From NCBI GenBank assembly GCA_937929885.1, contig CALFUQ010000404.1, forward strand, positions 1 through 37,441: a stretch of DNA of 37,441 nt. Reading direction: 5' to 3'. The stretch comes from an uncultured Saprospiraceae bacterium. Lineage in GTDB: Bacteria; Bacteroidota; Bacteroidia; Chitinophagales; Saprospiraceae. Of this stretch, positions 24,340-33,329 are shown piece after piece. The notes below the pieces were generated by a model. It was not told the DNA's origin and searched no databases. It saw only the letters and a list, made by a program, of their open reading frames with translations. The first letter of the stretch is position 1; each line of letters opens with the position of its first letter. Position numbers and translations under genes: made by a program.

Positions 24340-24384
24340 TCAGGTGATTACCACAATAATATTAATGACTAAAGATGTATTCAT
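24340..24384 (-). CDS. Putative ilv leader peptide MNTSLVINIIVVIT* (attenuation)
   Basis: Minus-strand ATG AAT ACA TCT TTA GTC ATT AAT ATT ATT GTG GTA ATC ACC TGA; 8 of 14 residues are Ile/Val/Leu; purine-rich GAAGAA upstream; followed by antiterminator and terminator before ilvD. Confidence 0.8.
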   Translation of the reverse strand: MNTSLVINIIVVIT

Positions 24385-24461
24385 AATTTATTCTTCTAAA
24401 CTTATCTGAAAGGTGAATCATATTTTACTCTTATCAAAGTTTTATTTAATTTTTTTATCTC

Positions 24462-25523
24462 TTAGGCTTGTAATATGCAATTTGCGATGTAGTCACCTAC
24501 CTCAGAACATTTCTTAGAAACCTCTTTGTCTAAGTCCTCTGATACAAAGTTATCATCCATAGATTTCTCCACTGCCCTTCTTATCATGTCTCCTTCTTCT
24601 ACAAGATTCAAATGATCTAACAACATCGCTGCTGATAGAATCGTAGCAATCGGATTTGCGATATCTTTTCCTGCGCCTTCAGGGTAGGAACCGTGAACTG
24701 GTTCGAATACTGCCGTACTTTCTCCAACAGAAGCAGAAGGCAACAACCCTAATGAACCAGTTATCACACTAGACTCATCAGATAATATATCTCCAAATAA
24801 ATTCCCAGTTACCATGACATCAAAGCGCGTAGGTTCTTGAATGATCTTCATAGCAGCATTATCTACGAATAAATAATCTACGGCAACATCACTATAGTCT
24901 CCGACCATATCTTGCATAGTCTCTCTCCACAATCTTGAAGAAGCTAATACATTTGCCTTATCAACTAGAGTCAGTTTATTATTTCTTTTCCGAGCGTAAC
25001 CAAATGCTAGTTCAATGATTCGCTTTATCTCAGGTCTAGTATAAGTCATGGTATCAAAAGCCATGTTCAAATCTTCAGATCTTCCTCTAGTTCCAAAGTA
25101 TACTCCACCCGTCAACTCTCGTATAACTACAAAGTTGGCTCCTTCTATCAATTCTTTTCTCAACGGAGATTTATGAATCTGAGAAGGAAAAGTATTAACA
25201 GGTCTTATATTTGCATACAAACCCAAACTTTTTCGCATCCTCAACAAGCCCTGTTCAGGTCGTACTTTTGCCTTAGGATCATTATCATACTTAGGATGTC
25301 CGATTGCTCCAAAAAGCACTGCATCAGAATCTTGACAATTCTTAAAAGTCTCCTCTGGAAATGGATCGCCTGTCTCATCTATAGCCACCGCTCCTACAAG
25401 ACTCTCCTTAAAGTCAAAACTATGTCCTGCTTTGTTCGCGATTGCATTAAGCGTTTTAATTGCTTGTTCTGTAACTTCTGGACCGATGCCATCTCCTGGC
25501 AATTTTGCTATCTTAAAATTCAT
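24462..25523 (-). CDS. leuB: 3-isopropylmalate dehydrogenase
   Basis: KIAKLPGDGIGPEV; LLRMRKSLGLYANIRPV; ELTGGVYFG; FGDILSDESSVITGSLGLLPSAS; EPVHGSYPEGAGKDIANP. Confidence 0.95.
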   Translation of the reverse strand: MNFKIAKLPGDGIGPEVTEQAIKTLNAIANKAGHSFDFKESLVGAVAIDETGDPFPEETFKNCQDSDAVLFGAIGHPKYDNDPKAKVRPEQGLLRMRKSLGLYANIRPVNTFPSQIHKSPLRKELIEGANFVVIRELTGGVYFGTRGRSEDLNMAFDTMTYTRPEIKRIIELAFGYARKRNNKLTLVDKANVLASSRLWRETMQDMVGDYSDVAVDYLFVDNAAMKIIQEPTRFDVMVTGNLFGDILSDESSVITGSLGLLPSASVGESTAVFEPVHGSYPEGAGKDIANPIATILSAAMLLDHLNLVEEGDMIRRAVEKSMDDNFVSEDLDKEVSKKCSEVGDYIANCILQA

Positions 25524-25560
25524 TTACGCTGCCTCTTTTCCTTTTTCTATAAATATTTGA

Positions 25561-27108
25561 CTATGCTATCTTAGTACTGCCTAGTTCTATCTGATTATTA
25601 TTTTCTAAAATATTAAGCATCTTGATCGTTGCCTTGATCGCAGCTACTGCTTGATCAGAATCCAATCCTGCAGTCTTAAATTGCTTACCATTAAAATCCC
25701 AGGTGATTACAGTGTGGCATAATGCATCTGTCTGCCCACCTGGGGGTATAGTGACATTATAATCTATAAGCTTAGGATAATCCTTTTCTAAGTCGTCATA
25801 AATTTTCCAGAGTGCATTCATGAATGCATCATACTGTCCATCTCCTGAAGCAGATTTTTTATACTGTTTACCATCTAGTTCTATACAAATTGAAGCTGAG
25901 GATTCTAGACCCGATGCAACTGCTAAAGAATAATTAATCACGTGAATCTTTTGCTCTATCTCTTGACTCTTTAATACATCTACTATGATGTATGGAAGAT
26001 CTTCTTTAGTGACGATTTCTTTTTTATCTCCGAGTTCATTGATACGCTTCGTCAACTTCTTCATAGAATCATTATCTAATTCTATTCCCAGTTCTTCTAA
26101 GTTTTTCTTGATACTGGCTTTACCTGCTAGCTTACCCAGTGCATAAACTCGCTGTCTATCAAAACGCTCAGGTCTTAGATCGTTGTAATAAAGATTCTTC
26201 TTGTTATCTCCATCTGCATGGATACCGCTCGTCTGCGTAAAAACAAATTCACCAATGATTGGCTTATTTCCCGGAATCCGAATTCCAGAAAAAGATTCTA
26301 TCATCTTACTCACTTTATACAACTTCTTCTCATCTATACCCAACTCACAATCCATATGATCTCTCAACACTCCGATGACACTCGATAGTGGTACATTGCC
26401 AGCTCTCTCACCTAAGCCATTTAACGTTGTGTGGATTCCTCTTATACCTGCTTTGACAGCAGACATTACATTTGCTGCAGCTAAGTCATAATCATTATGA
26501 GCATGGAAATCAAAATTCAAATCAGGAAACCTCTTTTTGATCTCTGTACAAAATTCAAAAGTCTGATCTGGATTTAAAACTCCCAACGTATCAGGCAACA
26601 TGTATCGATTTATATTTTCATCCCTAAGTGCCTCTACCATATTGTAGAAATACTCAGGTGATTCCTTCATTCCATTAGACCAATCTTCAAAATAGATATT
26701 GATAGTGATACCCATTTCATTTGCCTTGCTGATTACTTGCTTAATATCAGCTATGTGTGCTTCTGGAGTTTTTCTTAATTGATGGGTGCAGTGATTTAAA
26801 GAACCTTTAGTTAGTAGATTGTTGACAGTTGCCCCAGCATTCTTGATCCAGTCTAGTGATCTAGTGCCATCTACAAATCCTAAAATTTCTATCGCTTCTT
26901 TATATCCATTCTTTGATGCCCATTCTATGATCTGCTTCACAGCTCTAAACTCTCCTTCTGAGACATGTGCAGAAGCAATCTCTAATCGGTCGACCTTAAG
27001 CTCTTCTAACAAAAGCTTAGCCATATGTAACTTCTCACTTTCAGTAAAAGATACACCAGAGGTCTGTTCTCCATCCCTCAACGTTGTATCCATTATTGTG
27101 ATCTTCAT
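25561..27108 (-). CDS. 2-isopropylmalate synthase/(R)-citramalate synthase-like protein with C-terminal LeuA-type regulatory domain
   Basis: [42 protein letters not shown]-terminal about 120 aa LeuA-dimer-like region (IHVINYSLAVASGLESSASICIELDGKQYKKSASGDGQYDA). Substrate specificity cannot be decided from sequence here. Confidence 0.8.
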   Translation of the reverse strand: MKITIMDTTLRDGEQTSGVSFTESEKLHMAKLLLEELKVDRLEIASAHVSEGEFRAVKQIIEWASKNGYKEAIEILGFVDGTRSLDWIKNAGATVNNLLTKGSLNHCTHQLRKTPEAHIADIKQVISKANEMGITINIYFEDWSNGMKESPEYFYNMVEALRDENINRYMLPDTLGVLNPDQTFEFCTEIKKRFPDLNFDFHAHNDYDLAAANVMSAVKAGIRGIHTTLNGLGERAGNVPLSSVIGVLRDHMDCELGIDEKKLYKVSKMIESFSGIRIPGNKPIIGEFVFTQTSGIHADGDNKKNLYYNDLRPERFDRQRVYALGKLAGKASIKKNLEELGIELDNDSMKKLTKRINELGDKKEIVTKEDLPYIIVDVLKSQEIEQKIHVINYSLAVASGLESSASICIELDGKQYKKSASGDGQYDAFMNALWKIYDDLEKDYPKLIDYNVTIPPGGQTDALCHTVITWDFNGKQFKTAGLDSDQAVAAIKATIKMLNILENNNQIELGSTKIA

Positions 27109-27180
27109 TTTTATACTTTGACTAAGATTTAGGCTGCAATTATTGTGCTAACGAGGACAGCTAATATTTCTTATTTATAG

Positions 27181-27777
27181 TTAGAAAGGTCTTGCTCCTG
27201 CAAATGCCTTTATATCATCCTTAAGATTCAAAAGGTAGTCTATGTCATCATAGCCATTCAGCATATTACCTTTTTTGTATTCATTGATTCCAAACGTCTC
27301 CGTTTCTCCACTATTTACAATCGTAAATACTTGTTCTGTTAAGTCTACTTTGAACTCTGCATTCGGATCTGCCTCAATCGCTTTGAATATTTTATCCAAA
27401 AATTCTGGGCTTAGCTGAACTGGTAATACACCGATGTTCAAACAATTGTTTCTAAAAATATCTGCAAAGAAACTTGAGACAACACATCTGAATCCATAAT
27501 CATAAACTGCCCATGCAGCATGCTCTCGAGAAGACCCTGAACCAAAGTTTTTCCCGCCAACTAAAATCTTGCCTTTATAGGTAGGATTGTTCAAAACAAA
27601 ATCTTCCTTTGGTGAATCATCACTATTGTATCTCCAATCTCTAAATAAATTATCACCAAACCCTTTACGCTCTGTTGCTTTTAAAAAACGGGCTGGAATA
27701 ATCTGATCAGTATCCACATTTTCTATCGGAAGTGGTACTGCAGTTGATTGTAGTATGCTGAATTTATCGTAAGCCAT
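27181..27777 (-). CDS. leuD: 3-isopropylmalate dehydratase small subunit
   Basis: [60 protein letters not shown]. Confidence 0.96.
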   Translation of the reverse strand: MAYDKFSILQSTAVPLPIENVDTDQIIPARFLKATERKGFGDNLFRDWRYNSDDSPKEDFVLNNPTYKGKILVGGKNFGSGSSREHAAWAVYDYGFRCVVSSFFADIFRNNCLNIGVLPVQLSPEFLDKIFKAIEADPNAEFKVDLTEQVFTIVNSGETETFGINEYKKGNMLNGYDDIDYLLNLKDDIKAFAGARPF

Positions 27778-27789
27778 TTTATAAATTAT

Positions 27790-29196
27790 TTAAGCTAATA
27801 CTGGTTCCATCAATTCTCTAGGATCAGTAACCTTTCCAGTCACTGCAGCGGCAGCTGCCACTAGTGGGCTAGCTAAAAGTGTACGTGATCCAGGTCCTTG
27901 TCTTCCTTCAAAATTTCTATTACTTGTACTTACTGATAACTTTCCAGCAGGTATCTTATCATCATTCATCGCCAAGCATGCAGAGCAACCCGGTTCACGA
28001 AGTTCAAAACCTGCTTCTGTTAGAATATCTATAATACCTTCACTATGAATTGCCTCCTCAACTCTATGGGAACCTGGCACTAACCAAGCTGTTACATTGT
28101 CCGCTTTCTTCCTTCCTTTTACTATTGATGCAAATGCTCTAAAATCTTCTATTCGGCCATTGGTACAACTACCTAGGAATACAAAATCAATTGGCTTCCC
28201 GATCATCGCATCTCCCTCGTTAAAACTCATATACTCGAGTGATTTTTTAAACGACTTTGCGCTTGTCCCGTCTCCAGCTTTAGGGATACTATTAGATATG
28301 CCGAAGCCCATTCCTGGATTAGTACCATAAGTAATCATCGGCTCTATATCCGCTGCATCAAAAGTTAACTCCTTATCGAAAGTTGCCCCTTCATCAGTTT
28401 GGAGTGTCTTCCAATAATCCATCGCTTTATCCCATCCATCTCCTTTAGGAGTAAACTCTCTACCTTTTATATATTCAAAGGTTTTTTCGTCTGGTGCAAT
28501 CATTCCACCTCTAGCTCCCATCTCAATACTTAGATTGCAAACAGTCATCCGACCTTCCATTGACATCTCTTCAAACACACTGCCAGCATACTCTACGAAG
28601 TATCCTGTAGCACCTGAAGTAGTCAATTGTGATATTATATATAGTGCAACATCCTTAGGTGTCACACCGATATTTAATTTTCCATTGATATTGATTCTCA
28701 TGCTCTTCGCCTTTGGCTGCATGATGCACTGACTTGCCAAAACCATCTCTACCTCAGACGTCCCGATACCAAATGCTATCGCACCAAAAGCTCCGTGTGT
28801 AGAGGTATGAGAATCACCACATACTATCGTAGCACCTGGAAGTGTAATTCCATTTTCTGGTCCGATTACATGTACGATTCCATTTTTGTCATGACCTAAA
28901 CCCCAGTAAGCAATACCATGGGATTCAGTGTTAGCTCTTAGTGCTTCTAACTGATTAGCAGATAATGGGTCTTCTACAGGTAGATGCTGATTCATCGTAG
29001 GGGTGTTATGATCAGCTGTAGCGAAAGTCTTGTTCGGATATAGGACTTCAATATTTCTATTTTTTAATCCTAAAAAGGCTACAGGACTTGTCACCTCATG
29101 TACTAAATGTCTATCGATAAAAAGTACATCTGGCCCATTCTGAACACTCTGCACGACATGCGAATCCCAAACCTTGTCAAATAACGTTTTTCCCAT
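27790..29196 (-). CDS. leuC: 3-isopropylmalate dehydratase large subunit
   Basis: [87 protein letters not shown]. Confidence 0.97.
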   Translation of the reverse strand: MGKTLFDKVWDSHVVQSVQNGPDVLFIDRHLVHEVTSPVAFLGLKNRNIEVLYPNKTFATADHNTPTMNQHLPVEDPLSANQLEALRANTESHGIAYWGLGHDKNGIVHVIGPENGITLPGATIVCGDSHTSTHGAFGAIAFGIGTSEVEMVLASQCIMQPKAKSMRININGKLNIGVTPKDVALYIISQLTTSGATGYFVEYAGSVFEEMSMEGRMTVCNLSIEMGARGGMIAPDEKTFEYIKGREFTPKGDGWDKAMDYWKTLQTDEGATFDKELTFDAADIEPMITYGTNPGMGFGISNSIPKAGDGTSAKSFKKSLEYMSFNEGDAMIGKPIDFVFLGSCTNGRIEDFRAFASIVKGRKKADNVTAWLVPGSHRVEEAIHSEGIIDILTEAGFELREPGCSACLAMNDDKIPAGKLSVSTSNRNFEGRQGPGSRTLLASPLVAAAAAVTGKVTDPRELMEPVLA

Positions 29197-29210
29197 TACT
29201 CTATTAAATC

Positions 29211-30371
29211 TTATGCTACTGAAGAAAATGATTTATTGATCAATTCTTTTAGGTCATCTGGATTAACTTCTTTCTGAGAATCAGCCAGCGTTAAGAATTG
29301 TTTGTAAACAATGTCCAGTTCGTCTTTTGTAAGATCGAAACCTATTTGTTTTGCTTTGTAAGCTAGAGCCGCTCTACCACTTCTTGCTGTCAATACTATG
29401 ATTGACTGATCAAGCCCTACTTCTCTCGGATCGATGATCTCATAGTTTTCTCTTCTCTTGATCACACCGTCTTGGTGGATGCCTGATGAGTGAGCAAATG
29501 CATTCACCCCTACAATCGCTTTGTTAGCTTGTACAGGCATACTCATACTATCAGATACCAATCTGCTAATCGGGTTAAGCATCTCCGTATTTATGTTAGT
29601 ATGATATTGGTTTTTGAATTTTTGTCTAATTACCATTACTACTTCTTCTAAGGAAGTATTCCCTGCTCTCTCCCCTATTCCGTTCATAGTACACTCTACT
29701 TGTGTAACTCCATTCATTACACCTGCAATCGAGTTAGCTGTAGCTAAACCCAGATCATTGTGGCAGTGTGCTGATATTATGCACTTGTCAATCCCTTTGA
29801 CATTTTCTGCTAAATACTTAATCTTCTGACCAAACTCACCTGGCAAACAATATCCTGTTGTATCAGGAATATTTAAAACTGTCGCTCCTGCATTCACAAC
29901 TTCTTGAATCACCTTAGCTAGATATTCATTATCAGTCCTACCTGCATCCTCTGCGTAAAATTCTACATCCTCTACAAATGACTTTGCATACTTAACTGCT
30001 TCTCTTGCTCTCTCGATTATCTTATCTGGTGTTGTAGCGAATTTGTATTTGATATGCTCAGGGGAAGTTCCTATCCCTGTATGGATTCTTGGGCGAGCTG
30101 CCTTTTCTAATGCTTCTGCAGCAACCTTGATGTCTTGCTTCACTGCTCTAGATAGTCCACAAATGATCGGTTTTCTGATTTCCTTAGAAATCATTTCAAC
30201 TGCCTTAAAGTCTCCTGGACTCGAAATCGGAAATCCAGCTTCTAATACATCCACACCTAGATTTTCTAACTCTCTGGCGACAGTCATTTTTTGGGTGTGG
30301 TTTAATTTACACCCTGGTACTTGCTCTCCATCTCTTAGTGTAGTATCAAATATCTGTATCTCCTTACTCAT
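29211..30371 (-). CDS. leuA: 2-isopropylmalate synthase (short form, catalytic domain without full C-terminal regulatory domain)
   Basis: [76 protein letters not shown]; 386 aa total. Confidence 0.88.
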   Translation of the reverse strand: MSKEIQIFDTTLRDGEQVPGCKLNHTQKMTVARELENLGVDVLEAGFPISSPGDFKAVEMISKEIRKPIICGLSRAVKQDIKVAAEALEKAARPRIHTGIGTSPEHIKYKFATTPDKIIERAREAVKYAKSFVEDVEFYAEDAGRTDNEYLAKVIQEVVNAGATVLNIPDTTGYCLPGEFGQKIKYLAENVKGIDKCIISAHCHNDLGLATANSIAGVMNGVTQVECTMNGIGERAGNTSLEEVVMVIRQKFKNQYHTNINTEMLNPISRLVSDSMSMPVQANKAIVGVNAFAHSSGIHQDGVIKRRENYEIIDPREVGLDQSIIVLTARSGRAALAYKAKQIGFDLTKDELDIVYKQFLTLADSQKEVNPDDLKELINKSFSSVA

Positions 30372-30525
30372 GGTATTAGTTTTTAGACTTTTACGTGCTT
30401 TACATTAAAGATATTTGACAAGCATATTATCTGAAAACCCTTTATTTTTAGTAATACAAAGCCTGGAGTGGTTTAATGTTACCTAAACAATTGATTATCA
30501 GTTTTTTATAATATTTTATTCTACA

Positions 30526-32085
30526 ATGCCTAAGCAATCTACCGAGTACTTAATACAATTAGTCAGCAACTTAACATCTGCGGAAAAGCGGAATTTCAGG
30601 CTATTTGTAAATAGGAATAATGCTAAGAATGATAAGCTGTTTGTGCAGTTATTTGATGTAATCGATAAGAATAAGAAGCATGATGATGCTACCATACTTG
30701 CTAAAATACCTGATCTCAAACCTGTCCAATTATCAAATGTAAAGGCCAATCTCTACAAACAGCTACTCTCCAGCCTAAGGCATATCGAGCGGAATAATCA
30801 AATAGATATAGCAGTTAGAGAAAACTTAGATTACTCCAAAATCTTGTACTCTAAGGGTCTATACAAAGCTAGTCTTGCCCTATTAGACAAAACAAAAAAA
30901 CAAGCAAAACAAAATGGACTTCACTCAGCAGCATTGGTAGCACTAGAATTTGAAAAATACATAGAGTCACAATATGTAACTGGCAGTATGTACCCCAAAG
31001 CAAAACAGATCACTGATGAAACTGATGAGTTAATCAACAAGCTTGATCTGACCAATGACCTATCTAATCTTTCGATATCAATGTACGCTTTGTACTTGCA
31101 ATATGGCCATGTGAAGCGAGGAGAGAATTATGATAAAGTAACTAGCTACTTCAAAGATAATATGCCATCTGTCGAAGTTTACAATCTAGATTTTTACCAA
31201 AAACTATATTTATACCAATCCTATGTCTGGTACAACTTTATGATTCAAGATTTCCCGAGTAACTATAGGTATGCTCAGAAGTGGGTAGATCTTTTTAGAA
31301 AGTATCCAGAAAAGATTAGTACTGACACCGCCTTGTACATAAAAGGTCTCCACAATGTTTTATCTGCGTTGTTTATGTCTGGCAGGTATGATAAGTTCAC
31401 TCAAAATTTTGAGCTACTTAATAATTTTAGCTCAGATTTAAATAGGTCAATGACCAAAAACGAAGAAGGTCAACTGACACTTTATCAATCTATACATGCA
31501 ATACATTTGATTTTCCTTACAGGCTTATATGATGAAGGAGCATTAAATATGCCGCAGATAGAAAAGCTAATCGAGCAAAATAAATATGAATGGGATCTGC
31601 ACAAGATCATGGTGATCAGATATAAAATCGCATGCATTTATTTTGGAGCTAATAAATTGGACAAGGCACTTAACCTTCTTAACAAGATTATCTCTCACAA
31701 CTATACAGAGATCAGAGAAGACATCCAATGCTATTCCCGAATACTGAGTCTTGTGAGTCATTTTGACTTAGGTAATGAGTTCTTAGTAAGTTATCAAGTG
31801 AAGTCCGTCTACAGGTTTTTGCTTAAGACACACCAACAACAAGAGGTGCTTAAAGAGGTATTCAAATTCTTGAGAAAGACGCCAAACATTCTTCCATCAG
31901 AGATCAATGGAGAATTTAAAAAACTAAGAGATAGACTACTTAAACTACAAGGTGATCCTTTTGAGAGAAGACCATTTTTATATTTTGATATAATCTCTTG
32001 GTTAGAATCTAAGATCAATAATAGTCGAATCCAGACTGAGATCCAGAATAAAATCCAACTTAAAGCTGCTTCGCTGGCAAGATAA
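30526..32085 (+). CDS. Conserved hypothetical, likely alpha-helical repeat protein
   Basis: 519-aa ORF, strong coding composition, helical-repeat-like pattern (LEFEKYIESQYVTGSMYPKAKQITDETDELINKLDL...); no recognised catalytic motif. Confidence 0.6.
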   Translation: MPKQSTEYLIQLVSNLTSAEKRNFRLFVNRNNAKNDKLFVQLFDVIDKNKKHDDATILAKIPDLKPVQLSNVKANLYKQLLSSLRHIERNNQIDIAVRENLDYSKILYSKGLYKASLALLDKTKKQAKQNGLHSAALVALEFEKYIESQYVTGSMYPKAKQITDETDELINKLDLTNDLSNLSISMYALYLQYGHVKRGENYDKVTSYFKDNMPSVEVYNLDFYQKLYLYQSYVWYNFMIQDFPSNYRYAQKWVDLFRKYPEKISTDTALYIKGLHNVLSALFMSGRYDKFTQNFELLNNFSSDLNRSMTKNEEGQLTLYQSIHAIHLIFLTGLYDEGALNMPQIEKLIEQNKYEWDLHKIMVIRYKIACIYFGANKLDKALNLLNKIISHNYTEIREDIQCYSRILSLVSHFDLGNEFLVSYQVKSVYRFLLKTHQQQEVLKEVFKFLRKTPNILPSEINGEFKKLRDRLLKLQGDPFERRPFLYFDIISWLESKINNSRIQTEIQNKIQLKAASLAR

Positions 32086-32260
32086 AATTGAAATCAATCA
32101 TGGAAGAGGGACAGATGGATTTGTAGATGCTACAGATACTCTAAACGTTAAGGTCGGTTTGGTCCAAAGAGGCTACTCTGCAAATGACATCAAAAAAATA
32201 TGGGGTGACAATTTCCTAAGAGTATTCAAGGAAGTAGAACGTTTGGCTTCACAAAAATGA
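32081..32260 (+). pseudogene. Remnant of membrane dipeptidase (peptidase M19) C-terminus
   Basis: Frame beginning 32081 reads DKIEINHGRGTDGFVDATDTLNVKVGLVQRGYSANDIKKIWGDNFLRVFKEVERLASQK*, resembling the M19 dipeptidase C-terminus (..GSDFDG..DGxxDxxxxPNxxxxLxxRGYSexDIxKIwGgNFLRVfxeVE). No in-frame ATG and no upstream catalytic domain. Confidence 0.7.
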
Positions 32261-32288
32261 GATTAATTCGTCGACAATAAAGAGATGA

Positions 32289-32320
32289 TTTGATATTTTG
32301 AATTATTGGCCTTAGTTTTA
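32289..32320 (+). promoter_or_regulatory. Candidate promoter for the pheA leader: TTTG-N20-TAGTTTTA
   Basis: TTTG at 32289-32292, 20-nt spacer, TAGTTTTA (one mismatch to TAnnTTTG) at 32313-32320. Confidence 0.4.
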
Positions 32321-32328
32321 CGGTGATA

Positions 32329-32394
32329 ATGATAAACAAGACTTTTAGCACATATTTTAGTTTCTTTTACTTTTTTACCAAAAAGAAGGACTAG
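32329..32394 (+). CDS. Putative phe leader peptide MINKTFSTYFSFFYFFTKKKD* (attenuation)
   Basis: ATG ATA AAC AAG ACT TTT AGC ACA TAT TTT AGT TTC TTT TAC TTT TTT ACC AAA AAG AAG GAC TAG; 6 Phe and 2 Tyr in 21 aa, directly upstream of antiterminator/terminator elements and pheA. Confidence 0.85.
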   Translation: MINKTFSTYFSFFYFFTKKKD

Positions 32395-32398
32395 GACT
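32387..32398 (+). repeat. Tandem AGGACT-AGGACT antiterminator element
   Basis: Each AGGACT is the reverse complement of AGTCCT (32428-32433) in the 5' arm of the terminator; the leader stop codon TAG (32392-32394) lies inside the element. Confidence 0.6.
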
Positions 32399-32423
32399 AT
32401 ATAGTAGCTAAAATCAAAAATAT

Positions 32424-32455
32424 AAGGAGTCCTGCAGTGTAGGACTCCTTTTTTT
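32424..32455 (+). terminator. Attenuator terminator upstream of pheA
   Basis: Perfect 10-bp stem AAGGAGTCCT / AGGACTCCTT with GCAGTGT loop and T7 tract, 22 nt before the pheA start. Confidence 0.9.
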
Positions 32456-32477
32456 GTTTTAGGAATTGATCTAATAA

Positions 32478-33329
32478 GTGGATAAAACAATTGCAATACA
32501 AGGATATCGGGGATGCTTTCACCAAGAAGCAGCTGCTAAGTATTTTAATAGTACCGATCTATCTGTATTAGAATGTGATACATTCAACAAGCTTGGGGAA
32601 GCAATCAGCGATGAAGTGGCACCTATAGGAATCATGGCAATAGAGAATTCAATTGCGGGTAGTATAATTCAAAACTATAGGATTCTTAGAGAGAATGACT
32701 TTACAATTGTAGGTGAAGTATTCCTAAGGATAGTACATAATCTAATGGCATTACCAGGTGAAAATATTCAATCACTTAAGGAAGCTAGTTCTCACCCAAT
32801 GGCCATAAATCAGTGTTTGCACTTTTTTAAACAACATCCGCATATTAAACTTGTAGAATCAAATGATACTGCCCTAAGTGCCAAACTGGTCAGTGAAAAT
32901 GGATTAGAAGGTTATGGCGCGATTGCAAGTAAAACGGCTGCAAAATTGTATGGTTTAGAGATTTTAAATGAAGGTATAGAAACTTCGAAGATCAATTACA
33001 CACGATTTTTTATCATTCAAAAAAATGAGTGTGTTATTAATCATGATGAAGTAAATAAAGCTTCCATTTATTTGCGGGTATTAGACAAACCAGGATGTCT
33101 ACTTAAAGTCTTGAAGATAATCGAAGATCAAAACACCAATATCAGTAAACTACAATCATATCCTGTATTGGGCAAAGTGAGCGAATACTTCTTTCATTTA
33201 GACCTTGAGTTTACTCACTACTTACAGTATAGAAACATCATGGATAAACTTCAGGATGTAACAATGGAATTAAAAGAATTAGGCTCTTACAAAAAAGCGA
33301 AAGTATATGATAATCAGCCCGTCGGATAG
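32478..33329 (+). CDS. pheA: Prephenate dehydratase (with ACT domain)
   Basis: IAIQGYRGCFHQEAAAKYF; IMAIENSIAGSI; GAIASKTAAKLYGLEIL; NYTRFFII; ACT region ASIYLRVLDKPGCLLKVLKIIEDQNTNISKLQS. GTG start. Confidence 0.93.
   Translation: MDKTIAIQGYRGCFHQEAAAKYFNSTDLSVLECDTFNKLGEAISDEVAPIGIMAIENSIAGSIIQNYRILRENDFTIVGEVFLRIVHNLMALPGENIQSLKEASSHPMAINQCLHFFKQHPHIKLVESNDTALSAKLVSENGLEGYGAIASKTAAKLYGLEILNEGIETSKINYTRFFIIQKNECVINHDEVNKASIYLRVLDKPGCLLKVLKIIEDQNTNISKLQSYPVLGKVSEYFFHLDLEFTHYLQYRNIMDKLQDVTMELKELGSYKKAKVYDNQPVG

Noticed and set aside
25173-25574. 133-aa plus-strand ORF opposite leuB
   Set aside because: Antisense to conserved leuB; no signal or homology-like pattern.
30372-30525. Search for a leader peptide/attenuator upstream of leuA
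   Set aside because: Only an ATG-TAA minimal frame and no terminator-like hairpin seen in the region before leuA; no support for attenuation here.
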